Positions 1 to 6,554 of a stretch of DNA of 16,844 nt are shown here, piece by piece (positions within the stretch are counted from its first letter, which is position 1; the number at the start of each line of letters is the position of its first letter). The translations under genes were made by a program, and so were the position numbers. A model generated the notes under the pieces. It saw nothing but the letters and a program-made list of their open reading frames with translations. It had not been told where the DNA came from and made no database searches. Source of the DNA: Lachnospiraceae bacterium (lineage in GTDB: Bacteria > Bacillota_A > Clostridia > Lachnospirales > Lachnospiraceae); NCBI GenBank assembly GCA_017958935.1, contig JAGDBR010000050.1, positions 1-16,844 on the forward strand, read 5' to 3'.

Positions 1-363
1 GGCTACCGTGTCCCGGGGACCCGCGGCGAAGTGCTGCTGCAGGACGGCATCACGGTCGTCTATACGAAGGAGCGCGAGAGCGGCGACCTCTACATCGAGA
101 AACGGATCGGGCGGCTGAAGAGCGACGAGGCCGCGCGCGTCGTGACGAGCGACGGCATGATCCAGCTGTCGGCGCTCCGGAAGGGCGTCGTGCGGGTCTC
201 CTCGGCCGAGTTCGGCCGGACCGTCGAGGACGTCGGCCGGCGCATCGAGGAGCTGCTGCATATCCGGCGCAGGAACGGGCGCGAAACGATCGGCGATACG
301 GAGAGCTGGCGGGAGGTCTACGAACAGCTGAAGAAGAACGGCGCGAAGGACGCCCCGGCGTGA
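1..363 (+). CDS. rae1: NYN-domain ribonuclease, Rae1/YacP family (5' end missing)
   Basis: The reading frame is open at the first base and ends at TGA 361-363, giving the last 120 residues; the start lies outside the window. The visible part matches the C-terminal two thirds of the YacP family (about 170 aa in Bacillus): RVPG just after the expected FDG, then VVYTKERESGDLYIEK, then RVVTSDG with its conserved aspartate (visible residue 51), then a helical tail with VEDVGRRIEELL. In B. subtilis, Rae1 is a ribosome-associated endoribonuclease that cuts mRNA at the A site during translation; the same role here is inferred from the family. The acidic residues of the NYN/PIN-like fold in this half (E24, D29, E33, D51 of the visible part) are present. 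In Firmicutes the gene usually sits upstream of secE-nusG-rplKAJL, and rplJL is indeed nearby. A possible GTG start at 31 lies inside the domain and is not the real start. Confidence 0.85.
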   Translation, partial: GYRVPGTRGEVLLQDGITVVYTKERESGDLYIEKRIGRLKSDEAARVVTSDGMIQLSALRKGVVRVSSAEFGRTVEDVGRRIEELLHIRRRNGRETIGDTESWREVYEQLKKNGAKDAPA

Positions 364-425
364 CCGGGGCAGGGCATGACGTCTCTTATTGACCGGGGCG
401 GAGCGCAGCGCCGGAAGCAACTGTG

Positions 426-463
426 AAAAGGACTGGAGTACGGAAACGGACTTCTGTCCTTTT
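426..463 (+). terminator. intrinsic terminator after the Rae1 gene
   Basis: AAAAGGAC (426-433) pairs with GTCCTTTT (456-463). After one T-T mismatch the stem continues with 435-439 against 450-454, leaving a ten-base loop. The A-rich left arm and T-rich right arm could let it work in both directions. It separates the ribonuclease gene from the hppA promoter. Confidence 0.75.
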
Positions 464-531
464 ATGTTGCATTTTCGTAAAACTGTCCGAAAAATCAAGC
501 TTTTTTACGGGAAATTGGTGGTTTTTCAGAC

Positions 532-560
532 TTGTTTTTTACCCCCGGAATGCCTATAAT
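532..560 (+). promoter_or_regulatory. sigma-A-type promoter of hppA
   Basis: TTGTTT (532-537) and a perfect TATAAT (555-560) are separated by 17 bp. Transcription should start near 567, giving a leader of about 36 bases with GGAGG at 590-594. Confidence 0.75.
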
Positions 561-602
561 GAACAGTAGCTTTTCATTATTCACTATACGGAGGTAACAC
601 GT

Positions 603-2717
603 ATGAACTGGTATCTTTACGTTGTCCTCTTCGTCATCGTGCTGGCGATCGCGTACGTCGTTTTCAACTACACGCGCATCAAGGCGATGAAAGAGGGAAC
701 GGAAGAAATGGCTGACCTGGCCGGCATCATTCGTTCCGGCGCGGATCAGTTCATGGCAACGGAGTACAGGACGATCCTGATCGTGATCGCGGTCGTCGCC
801 GTGCTGTTCTCCCTCCTGGTCGAAAAGACCAGCGGCCTCACCTTCATCATCGGTGCCTGCATGTCCTCGCTGGCGTGCGTCATCGGCATGAAGAGCGCCA
901 CCTATGCGAACGTCCGCACCGCGAACCGCGCGCTGGAGACGAAGTCGATCGGCGAGACCGTCAAGGTCGCGCTGTGCGGCGGCTCCATCTCGGGTCTGAG
1001 CGTCCAGGCGTTCGGCATGCTCGGCCTGCTGTTCATCCTGCTCGTCTGGGGCATTGAGCCCACCGCGAAGGGCAGCGGCTTCATTCCCGTCGAAATGGGC
1101 GTCAACGCTTCGGCGATGCGCTTCACGACATATTCCCTCGGCTGCTCGATCGTCGCGATGTTCAACCGTGTCGCGGGCGGCAACTACACGAAGGCTGCGG
1201 ACATCTCGTCCGACATCCTCGGCAAGCTCCGTCACGACCTGCCGGAAGATGACAGCCGCATCCCGAACACGATCGCGGACTTCATCGGCGACAACGTCAA
1301 CGACATCGCCGGCAACTGCTCGGACCTGCTGGAATCCTTCGTCGCGACGATGATCGCCACGATCCTGATCGGCGTGTCCCTGTTCGTGACCTACAATTCT
1401 TCGGAAGCGACCTTTGACGCAACCGTCTGGTTCCCGGTGCTGCTTGCGGGCGGCGGCCTGCTGTCCTGCCTGATCGGCCTCGGCATCGCGGCCGTGAAGA
1501 AGATGAGCAACAATCCTTCGAAGGAACTCGACCTGGCGACCTGGGTCTCCGCAGGCCTGACCGTCCTGCTGGGCGGCGCCATCTCGTACCTGTGCTTCGG
1601 CAACGTCCCGCTGTACAATGACTGGGTCATCGGCTGGGCGTCTCCGTGGGTCTCCGCGATCCTCGGCATCCTGTCCGGCGTCGCGATCGGCTCCATCACC
1701 GAGTACTATACGTCGACCGAGTACAAGCCGACGAAGGAACTGGCCGAGATGGCCACGGAAGGCGAAGCGTTCGTCGTCACGAAGGGTGACGCGATCGGTT
1801 CCCGTTCCTGCCTGCTCCCGGTCCTGTTGATCGCAGTCTCGCTGTTCATTTCCGGCAAAATCTGCGGCACCTACGGCATCGCGGTCTCCGCGCTCGGCAT
1901 GCTGGCATTCGTCGGCGCGACCGTTTCGATCGACGCTTTCGGCCCGATCGCCGATAACGCGGGCGGCCTGGCGGAAGCCTGCCACCTGCCGGCTGAGATC
2001 CGTGTCATCACCGATAAGCTCGACGCCGTCGGCAACACGCCCGCTGCCATCGGCAAGGGCTTCGCGATCGGCTCCGCGGCATTCGCGACCGTTTCCCTGA
2101 TCGGGGCTTACGTCAGCAGTGTCGAGGGCGAGGCAGTACCTGTCCTGAACTTCGCGAGCTTCGTCGTCGTCGCGGGCGGCATCCTGGGCGGCGCGCTCGT
2201 CGAGTATTTCGCAGCCCTGCTGACCGACAATACGATCGACTCCGCGAAGAAGATGGCGGACGAAGGCGACAAGATCCTGTCGATCCCCGGTGTCCTGGAA
2301 GGCACGGTCCGTCCGGACTACAACAAGATGATCCACATGGCGGCGCAGGAAGCGCTCCGCAAGATGCTCTTCCCGTCGGTCCTGTCTCTCGTGATCCCGA
2401 TCATCGGCGGCCTGCTCTTCGGCGTACAGTTCGTCGGCGGCCTGCTGGTCGGCGCGACGGTCGTCGCGATCCCGCGCGCGATCTTCATGGGCAACTCGGG
2501 CGGCGCGTTCGACAACGCGAAGAAGTACATCGAGTCCGGCCAGCTGGAAGGCTACGGCAAAGGCTCGGCTGCGCATAAGGCAGCCGTCACCGGCGATACG
2601 ATCGGCGATACCCGTAAGGACGTCGTCGGCGTCGCGCTCGATATCTTCATCAAGTCCATGTCCACCGTCGCGAATACGCTGGGCAGCGTGCTCAAGAACT
2701 TCACCCTGATCAAGTAA
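603..2717 (+). CDS. hppA: membrane-bound pyrophosphatase, K+-dependent, probably Na+-pumping
   Basis: This 704-aa integral membrane protein couples PPi hydrolysis to cation export across the cytoplasmic membrane. GGAGG at 590-594 fixes the ATG. Family landmarks are in order: TKAAD near residues 196-200, PEDDSRIPNTIAD (214-226), GDNVNDIAG (229-237), EYKPTKELAE (373-382), FGPIADNAGG (446-455), GNTPAAIGKG (477-486) and KGSAAHKAAVTGDTIGD (653-669). Alanine at 481 with AIG after it is the signature of K+-dependent enzymes; K+-independent ones carry lysine there. Glutamate 244 in DLLESF sits where Na+-pumping enzymes keep their gate glutamate, so Na+ transport is the better guess; dual Na+/H+ transport cannot be excluded. 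About 16 hydrophobic segments are visible. The C-terminal motif reads DTRKDVVGVALD where most relatives have DPxKDTSGPSLN. The gene is alone between its own promoter and terminator. Confidence 0.96.
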   Translation: MNWYLYVVLFVIVLAIAYVVFNYTRIKAMKEGTEEMADLAGIIRSGADQFMATEYRTILIVIAVVAVLFSLLVEKTSGLTFIIGACMSSLACVIGMKSATYANVRTANRALETKSIGETVKVALCGGSISGLSVQAFGMLGLLFILLVWGIEPTAKGSGFIPVEMGVNASAMRFTTYSLGCSIVAMFNRVAGGNYTKAADISSDILGKLRHDLPEDDSRIPNTIADFIGDNVNDIAGNCSDLLESFVATMIATILIGVSLFVTYNSSEATFDATVWFPVLLAGGGLLSCLIGLGIAAVKKMSNNPSKELDLATWVSAGLTVLLGGAISYLCFGNVPLYNDWVIGWASPWVSAILGILSGVAIGSITEYYTSTEYKPTKELAEMATEGEAFVVTKGDAIGSRSCLLPVLLIAVSLFISGKICGTYGIAVSALGMLAFVGATVSIDAFGPIADNAGGLAEACHLPAEIRVITDKLDAVGNTPAAIGKGFAIGSAAFATVSLIGAYVSSVEGEAVPVLNFASFVVVAGGILGGALVEYFAALLTDNTIDSAKKMADEGDKILSIPGVLEGTVRPDYNKMIHMAAQEALRKMLFPSVLSLVIPIIGGLLFGVQFVGGLLVGATVVAIPRAIFMGNSGGAFDNAKKYIESGQLEGYGKGSAAHKAAVTGDTIGDTRKDVVGVALDIFIKSMSTVANTLGSVLKNFTLIK

Positions 2718-2800
2718 TCAAAAGGGTAATCAAAGCATCTTTTCATCATTTGATTATCGAATGAGATGCTGCCCCCCTTGATCAGTCATCTGACCAAACG

Positions 2801-2832
2801 AAAAGGCCCCGGCCGTGCGCCGGGGCCCTTTT
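2801..2832 (+). terminator. intrinsic terminator after hppA
   Basis: GGCCCCGG (2805-2812) pairs perfectly with CCGGGGCC (2820-2827) around a seven-base loop, with AAAA before and CTTTT after. A second foldable segment lies between it and the stop codon: AGCATCT (2734-2740) against AGATGCT (2764-2770), competing with TAATCAAA (2727-2734) against TTTGATTA (2749-2756). That segment lacks a T-tract. Confidence 0.85.
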
Positions 2833-2846
2833 CATCCGTACCGCAC

Positions 2847-2937
2847 CCTTGAATCGTTTCCTAAGATCGTCCTCCTGAATCACCATCTGGGATGATACTC
2901 CTGAATCGCCTCTCTGAATCTTAGCCTTGAAGCAGAC
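2847..2937 (+). repeat. degenerate 13-bp tandem repeat, seven units
   Basis: Cut into 13-base units from 2847, the sequence gives seven units with rough consensus YCYTGAATCGYYY. TGAATC starts at 2850, 2876, 2902 and 2915, always at the same phase; unit 7 has TGAAGC, and units 2 and 4 are more decayed. The period is not a multiple of three and no plausible protein covers it, so this is not a protein repeat. It lies between the hppA terminator and the rplJ promoter. Function unknown. Confidence 0.6.
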
Positions 2938-3209
2938 TTTTGCACCGATCTTTCTCAGTTCACTCCGCCACGGACCGGCCGCTCTGCCGGCTTCTGACGT
3001 GCATGGCGAGGCTTCCGTCGCGAGGAGCATGCTAAGTGCCGGCTGCGGGCACATGTGCGCAAAGCGCCGAAGGGCGAAGCCCTGAGTGAGCGATGAGCGC
3101 AGCGCGCGAAGAAGCGAGTTGTGCAGGAGCAGCCGGTATAAAGCTGCATGCGACGAGCAGGAAACGCAGCCCCGCACGAAGAAGCGGCAGAGTGGCCGCA
3201 ACGGGGCGG
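2938..3209. other. gene-free GC-rich spacer with small hairpins
   Basis: I see no credible gene here. Short inverted repeats are common: CCGGC/GCCGG (2975-2979, 2986-2990), GCATG/CATGC (3001-3005, 3028-3032), GTGCC/GGCAC (3036-3040, 3048-3052), AGGGC-GAA-GCCCT (3071-3083) and GCAGC/GCTGC (3129-3133, 3143-3147). CGAAGAAGCG occurs twice, at 3107 and 3177. ORFs on both strands cross the region, but none has a ribosome-binding site or a recognisable domain. Confidence 0.5.
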
Positions 3210-3227
3210 AAAAGTACAAAAAAAGAG

Positions 3228-3256
3228 TTGACAAGGCACGGCGGATGTGCTATTGT
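3228..3256 (+). promoter_or_regulatory. strong extended -10 promoter of rplJL
   Basis: Consensus TTGACA (3228-3233), a 17-bp spacer and TATTGT (3251-3256) preceded by TGC (extended -10). A-tracts at 3210-3213 and 3218-3224 lie just upstream of the -35 and resemble an UP element. The start site should be near 3262. Confidence 0.88.
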
Positions 3257-3262
3257 ACACGA

Positions 3263-3384
3263 GTGCGTGAAAACGCACAGACCGAAGACAGCAGGTGTCG
3301 CAAGACGTAAGGAGAAAACGCCTGCCGAGGTAATAAAGATCCAGCGGGATTTTTATGGACTCGTGCTTCGGCGCGGGTTTTTTT
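3263..3384 (+). promoter_or_regulatory. L10 leader with transcription attenuator
   Basis: The transcript should begin with a perfect GAAA-tetraloop hairpin, GTGCGT/ACGCAC (3263-3278). Next comes the L10-leader core: GCAGGTG (3291-3297) pairs with CGCCTGC (3319-3325, one T-G pair), with a smaller GTC-GCAA-GAC hairpin (3297-3306) inside. The conserved CCTGCCGAGGTAA stretch (3321-3333) is typical of this family. An intrinsic terminator follows: CTCGTGC (3360-3366), TTCG loop, GCGCGGG (3371-3377) and seven Ts (3378-3384). In B. subtilis, the L10(L12)4 complex binds this leader and favours termination; the same autoregulation is inferred here. Confidence 0.85.
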
Positions 3385-3417
3385 ATTTCTCCGCAAAATA
3401 AAATAAGGAGGAACGAA

Positions 3418-3915
3418 ATGGCTAAGGTTGAGTTAAAGGCCCCGGTCATCGAGGAGATCGCAAACGTGCTCGACGGCGCGAAGACGGCAGTCATCGTCGA
3501 CCACAGAGGACTGACGGTCGCCGAGGACACGGAACTGCGCAAGACGCTCCGTGACCAGGGGATCCAGTACAAGGTCTTCAAGAACACCTTCATTACCCGT
3601 GCGGTCAAAGGCACCGGCAACGAAGCGCTGACGCAGCTTCTGGAAGGCCCGTCCGCACTGGCGGTCTCCAAGGAAGACGCTACGGCGGTCGCACGCGAGA
3701 TCGCGAACTTCGCGAAAAAGCATGTGAAGCTGGAGATCAAGGGCGGCATGGTGGAAGGCACCTTCTACGATGCGGAAGGCATCAAGGCGGTCGCGACCAT
3801 CCCGTCGAGGGAAGTGCTGCTGGGCAGACTGTTCGGCTCCATGCAGGCACCGATCGCGAATTTCGCGCGTGTGATCAGTCAGATCGCAGAAAAGAACGGC
3901 GAAGCAGTTGCTTAA
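3418..3915 (+). CDS. rplJ: 50S ribosomal protein L10
   Basis: This 165-aa protein forms the base of the ribosomal stalk, binding 23S rRNA through its N-terminal domain and L7/L12 dimers through its C-terminal helix. MAKVELKAPVIEEI, then the DGAKTAVIVDHRGLTV and YKVFKNTFITRA segments, are typical of L10. The frame is open back to an ATG at 3355, but that codon lies in the attenuator. The true start is 3418, with AAGGAGG at 3405-3411 just ahead. The length is normal. It is followed after 48 bases by rplL and is controlled by the upstream L10 leader. Unlike the usual arrangement, rplK and rplA are not upstream. Confidence 0.97.
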   Translation: MAKVELKAPVIEEIANVLDGAKTAVIVDHRGLTVAEDTELRKTLRDQGIQYKVFKNTFITRAVKGTGNEALTQLLEGPSALAVSKEDATAVAREIANFAKKHVKLEIKGGMVEGTFYDAEGIKAVATIPSREVLLGRLFGSMQAPIANFARVISQIAEKNGEAVA

Positions 3916-3963
3916 GCGCCGCGTAAGAATCATTTATCAGAAAAATTTGGAGGAAAAATCACA

Positions 3964-4338
3964 ATGGCAAAGATCAATGTCGAAGAACTGATCGCATCCC
4001 TGAAGGAGATGTCTGTTCTTGAATTAAACGAACTCGTGAAGGCTCTTGAGGAAGAGTTTGGCGTTTCCGCAGCGGCGGGCGTCGTCGTGGCTGCAGGCCC
4101 GGCTGAGGCAGCAGAAGTTGAAGAGAAGACCGAATTTGACGTCGAACTGACGGAGATCGGCCCGAACAAGGTCAAGGTCATCAAGGTCGTCCGCGATGCG
4201 ACCGGCTTAGGTCTGAAGGAAGCGAAGGACCTCGTCGATTCCGCACCGAGCAAGATCAAGGAAGCTACTTCCAAGACCGATGCCGAGGATCTGAAGGCGA
4301 AGCTCGAAGCCGAAGGCGCGAAGGTCACCTTAAAGTAA
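3964..4338 (+). CDS. rplL: 50S ribosomal protein L7/L12
   Basis: This 124-aa protein is present as dimers on L10 and recruits translation GTPases to the ribosome. The N-terminal dimerisation helices (about residues 1-33), an alanine/valine-rich hinge (about 35-52) and the globular C-terminal domain (FDVEL, then [25 protein letters not shown]) are all present. GGAGG at 3949-3953 sets the start. It shares the rplJ transcript. A strong terminator follows directly, so the usual downstream rpoB-rpoC are not part of this transcript and do not occur in the window. Confidence 0.98.
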   Translation: MAKINVEELIASLKEMSVLELNELVKALEEEFGVSAAAGVVVAAGPAEAAEVEEKTEFDVELTEIGPNKVKVIKVVRDATGLGLKEAKDLVDSAPSKIKEATSKTDAEDLKAKLEAEGAKVTLK

Positions 4339-4350
4339 GATTCTTTACGG

Positions 4351-4390
4351 TTGTGAAGGCCGCGGGGTTGTCCCGCGGCCTTTTCACAAG
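4351..4390 (+). terminator. intrinsic terminator after rplL
   Basis: GGCCGCGGG (4358-4366) pairs perfectly with CCCGCGGCC (4372-4380) around a five-base loop and is followed by TTTTC. Flanking TTGTGAA and TTCACAA can lengthen the stem past a TT bulge. The symmetry may allow action in both directions. Confidence 0.9.
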
Positions 4391-4399
4391 CACGACACC

Positions 4400-5641
4400 A
4401 TGGAAGACGGCAGGAACATGACGGTCTCGGACCGCCGGCGAAAAAAGAATGAGAACGTGTACGTCGGCATGTACATCGGGCGCTCGGTCGCGAACCGGCT
4501 GGCGGCCGGCGCGTTCACGACGGCCTATCTGATCTACATCGGGTTCACGACAGAGAACATCAGCGTGATCCAGCTGGCGATCAATCTCGGCCTCGTCGCG
4601 GCGAGCCTCCTGATCATTCCGCTGTACAACCGGGACCGGTCCGGACTTGCGATCCTGCGCGTTTCCTCCTGGGGCGCGCCGCTGATCCCGTTCGGCGTGT
4701 TCGTCGCGAGTTTCTTCTATGAAAAAGCGTTCGGCGGCGTCTTCGTGCTGCTGATCTGCACGTCGTTCCTCGGCAACATGCTGAAATCCATGCAGAACTC
4801 CGCCGAGATCAATGCGGCGCCGATGCTGTTCGGCCGCGACCGCTACCGGCAGATCACCGGGAAGTGCGGCGTGATCGGCGGCGCGTTTACGCTGGCCGTC
4901 TGCCTGATCACGATGTTCTGCATCGATTCCGGGAATGCCGGGATCGGCTATTACCGGATCTTTTTCACGATCGCGACGGTGATCCTGATCATGACGGCGC
5001 TGCTCGCGCTGCTGTACAGAAAGCCGGAGGACCGTGAAAAAGAAGCCGTTCCGCACGTGGACCTGAAACAGGTCCTGTCGAAAAAGTATCTCGCAGCCTC
5101 GCTGCCGCATCTGACACGCGGCATCGGCGCGGCGGCCTGGTCCCTGTGGCCGGCGGCGATCATGCGGCATCTGCAGATGTCGCCGCTCGTCAGTTCGGTC
5201 CTGATCCCGCTCGGCATTGCCGCCGAGATCCTCGGGAGCTTCCTGTTCGGCCGGATCTGCCGGAAAATGAACACGTCGAAGATGACGGCGGTGAGCTTTT
5301 TCATCAGTGCGTTCTTCCTGCTGCTGACGCCGGTCATCCGTTCCGTCCCGCTGTATTTCGCGTGCTTCTTCGTACACGAGATCTCGACGGGATCATTCGC
5401 GCGGGCGCTGCTGCCTTCGATCGTCGATTCGTGCGACGACGAGGAGCGGCCGATGATCGCCTCGCTCCACGTCCTGTATTACGCGGTCTCGTTCTGCCCG
5501 GCAGTCCTGCTGTTCGGGAAGCTCGCGGACCGTTACACCTTCCCCTGCATGCTCGCGGGCGCCGTGATCTTCGTGCTCAGCGGCCTGCTGTGGATCAAAT
5601 TCTTCCCTGAAAGGAAAAAAGGAGACAATCATGCGGTTTGA
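4400..5641 (+). CDS. MFS-type permease, substrate unknown
   Basis: This 413-aa protein has about 12 hydrophobic segments in two groups of six, separated by a charged loop near residues 205-230 (LLYRKPEDREKEAV), which is the major facilitator layout. I cannot name a substrate, and no strong transporter-subfamily motif stands out. The start is uncertain. ATG 4400 follows the rplL terminator by only ten bases and has no clear Shine-Dalgarno; ATG 4418, in frame, has GGAAG at 4402-4406 and gives 407 aa. The 3' end overlaps the next gene by 11 bases, so the permease and the SDR enzyme are probably translated together and act on related compounds. No promoter is evident; transcription may come from read-through. 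Confidence 0.85.
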   Translation: MEDGRNMTVSDRRRKKNENVYVGMYIGRSVANRLAAGAFTTAYLIYIGFTTENISVIQLAINLGLVAASLLIIPLYNRDRSGLAILRVSSWGAPLIPFGVFVASFFYEKAFGGVFVLLICTSFLGNMLKSMQNSAEINAAPMLFGRDRYRQITGKCGVIGGAFTLAVCLITMFCIDSGNAGIGYYRIFFTIATVILIMTALLALLYRKPEDREKEAVPHVDLKQVLSKKYLAASLPHLTRGIGAAAWSLWPAAIMRHLQMSPLVSSVLIPLGIAAEILGSFLFGRICRKMNTSKMTAVSFFISAFFLLLTPVIRSVPLYFACFFVHEISTGSFARALLPSIVDSCDDEERPMIASLHVLYYAVSFCPAVLLFGKLADRYTFPCMLAGAVIFVLSGLLWIKFFPERKKGDNHAV

Positions 5642-6389
5642 GAACAAAGTCGTCATCGTCACAGGCTCCGGCGCCGGCATCGGCCGCGCGGCAGCCGTTC
5701 AGTTCGGAGAAGAGGGCGCGAAGGTCGTCGTGAATTCGACGAGACCCGCAACCGGCGAAGAGACGCTGGCCCTCGTGAAGGAGACCGGCGCGGACGCGAT
5801 CTTCGTGCAGGCGGACGTTTCGAAGGAAGAAGACTGTGAAAAACTGATCGCACAGACGCTGCAGGCGTTCGGACGCATCGACGTGCTCGTGAACAACGCG
5901 GGCGTCGTCCTCGGCGGGACCATCGACGATACGGCGATGGACGACTTCGAGCGCACGATGGACGTCAACGTGAAGGGGACGTTCATGATGATGCAGAAGG
6001 CAGTCGCCGTGATGAAGAAGCAGGGCGGCGGCAGCATTGTCAACACGGCGTCGATCGCCGGGACGCGCGGCTTAAGGAACCGCCTTGCGTACTGCGCGTC
6101 GAAGGCGGCGGTCATCGGGCTGACGAAGGCGGCGGCCGCGGATCTTGTCCGCGACAACATCCGCGTCAACGCGGTCTCGCCCGGCACGACGCTGACCCCG
6201 TCCCTGGAGGACCGGATCGCGACCGCGCCGGATCCCGAGAAAATGAAGCAGGAATTCTTCGACCGCCAGCCGATCGGCCGGCTCGGTTATCCCGAGGAGA
6301 TCGCCCGCGCGATCCTGTTCGCCGCGGACGAGGGCGTCGGCTTCATGGACGGCGTGAACATCCAGATCGACGGCGGCATGGCGATCTGA
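5631..6389 (+). CDS. short-chain dehydrogenase/reductase (SDR), FabG-like
   Basis: This 252-aa classical SDR enzyme is complete. The cofactor motif TGSGAGIG is at residues 11-18, NNAG at 88-91, and the catalytic set is N113, S141, Y154 and K158 (YCASK). After the second strand the sequence is NSTR, with arginine 38 and no acidic residue, which favours NADP(H) over NAD(H). It ends with the usual DGGM motif. It resembles 3-oxoacyl-ACP reductases and sugar or alcohol dehydrogenases, and the substrate cannot be read from sequence. AAAGGAG just ahead of ATG 5631 lies inside the permease gene, and the two frames overlap by 11 bases. No fatty-acid synthesis genes are nearby, so a FabG role is unlikely. 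Confidence 0.93.
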   Translation: MRFENKVVIVTGSGAGIGRAAAVQFGEEGAKVVVNSTRPATGEETLALVKETGADAIFVQADVSKEEDCEKLIAQTLQAFGRIDVLVNNAGVVLGGTIDDTAMDDFERTMDVNVKGTFMMMQKAVAVMKKQGGGSIVNTASIAGTRGLRNRLAYCASKAAVIGLTKAAAADLVRDNIRVNAVSPGTTLTPSLEDRIATAPDPEKMKQEFFDRQPIGRLGYPEEIARAILFAADEGVGFMDGVNIQIDGGMAI

Positions 6390-6451
6390 CGCTTCGGAAC
6401 AGGCGGCAGGCGCGCTGCCGGCCGGGGCTTGCATGTTTTCGCCCCGAATGA

Positions 6452-6480
6452 TTGACAACACACGGTTTTTCGTGTAATAT
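6452..6480 (+). promoter_or_regulatory. sigma-A-type promoter of secDF
   Basis: Consensus TTGACA (6452-6457) and TAATAT (6475-6480) with a 17-bp spacer. The expected start is near 6487. The stretch before it (6390-6451) holds only weak GC hairpins such as CGGCAG/CTGCCG (6404-6420) without a T-tract, so no clear terminator closes the SDR gene. Confidence 0.82.
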
Positions 6481-6487
6481 TTTAGTC

Positions 6488-6523
6488 CGTATGGTCTGAG
6501 ACCTGAACAGGTTCATGCATACG
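6488..6523 (+). promoter_or_regulatory. foldable 5' leader of secDF
   Basis: CGTATG (6488-6493) and CATACG (6518-6523) can close a domain containing two mutually exclusive small hairpins: GGTC-TGA-GACC (6493-6503) and ACCTG-AA-CAGGT (6501-6512). It lies exactly at the predicted 5' end of the mRNA. Regulation is possible but unproven. Confidence 0.35.
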
Positions 6524-6554
6524 TGATAGTTATTGAAAAGAGGAACCTTCAGAC

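Noticed and set aside
361..399. Direct repeat TGACCGGGGC at 361 and 390
   Set aside because: Only two 10-bp copies at the end of the Rae1 gene, with no inverted ends or target duplication; likely chance or a small local duplication.
495..2576. 693-codon ORF on the minus strand opposite hppA
   Set aside because: It mirrors hppA almost completely. Its product is a low-complexity Arg/Asp/Ala/His mixture with no domain, as expected from GC-biased codons read in antisense.
2727..2770. First inverted repeats after hppA as the terminator
   Set aside because: Two competing stems exist but neither is followed by a T-tract; the stem at 2801-2832 is the better terminator.
3355..3417. Upstream in-frame extension of rplJ from ATG 3355
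   Set aside because: The ATG lies beside the attenuator stem and has no Shine-Dalgarno; AAGGAGG and L10 homology point to 3418.
2782..3761. Minus-strand ORFs over the spacer upstream of and into rplJ
   Set aside because: No ribosome-binding site, no recognisable domain, Cys/Arg/Ser-rich composition, and they run across the strong rplJ promoter and coding sequence.
4325..5377. 350-codon minus-strand ORF opposite the MFS permease
   Set aside because: Shadow frame: Arg/Asp/Gln-rich product without homology, starting within a confident membrane protein gene and crossing the rplL terminator.
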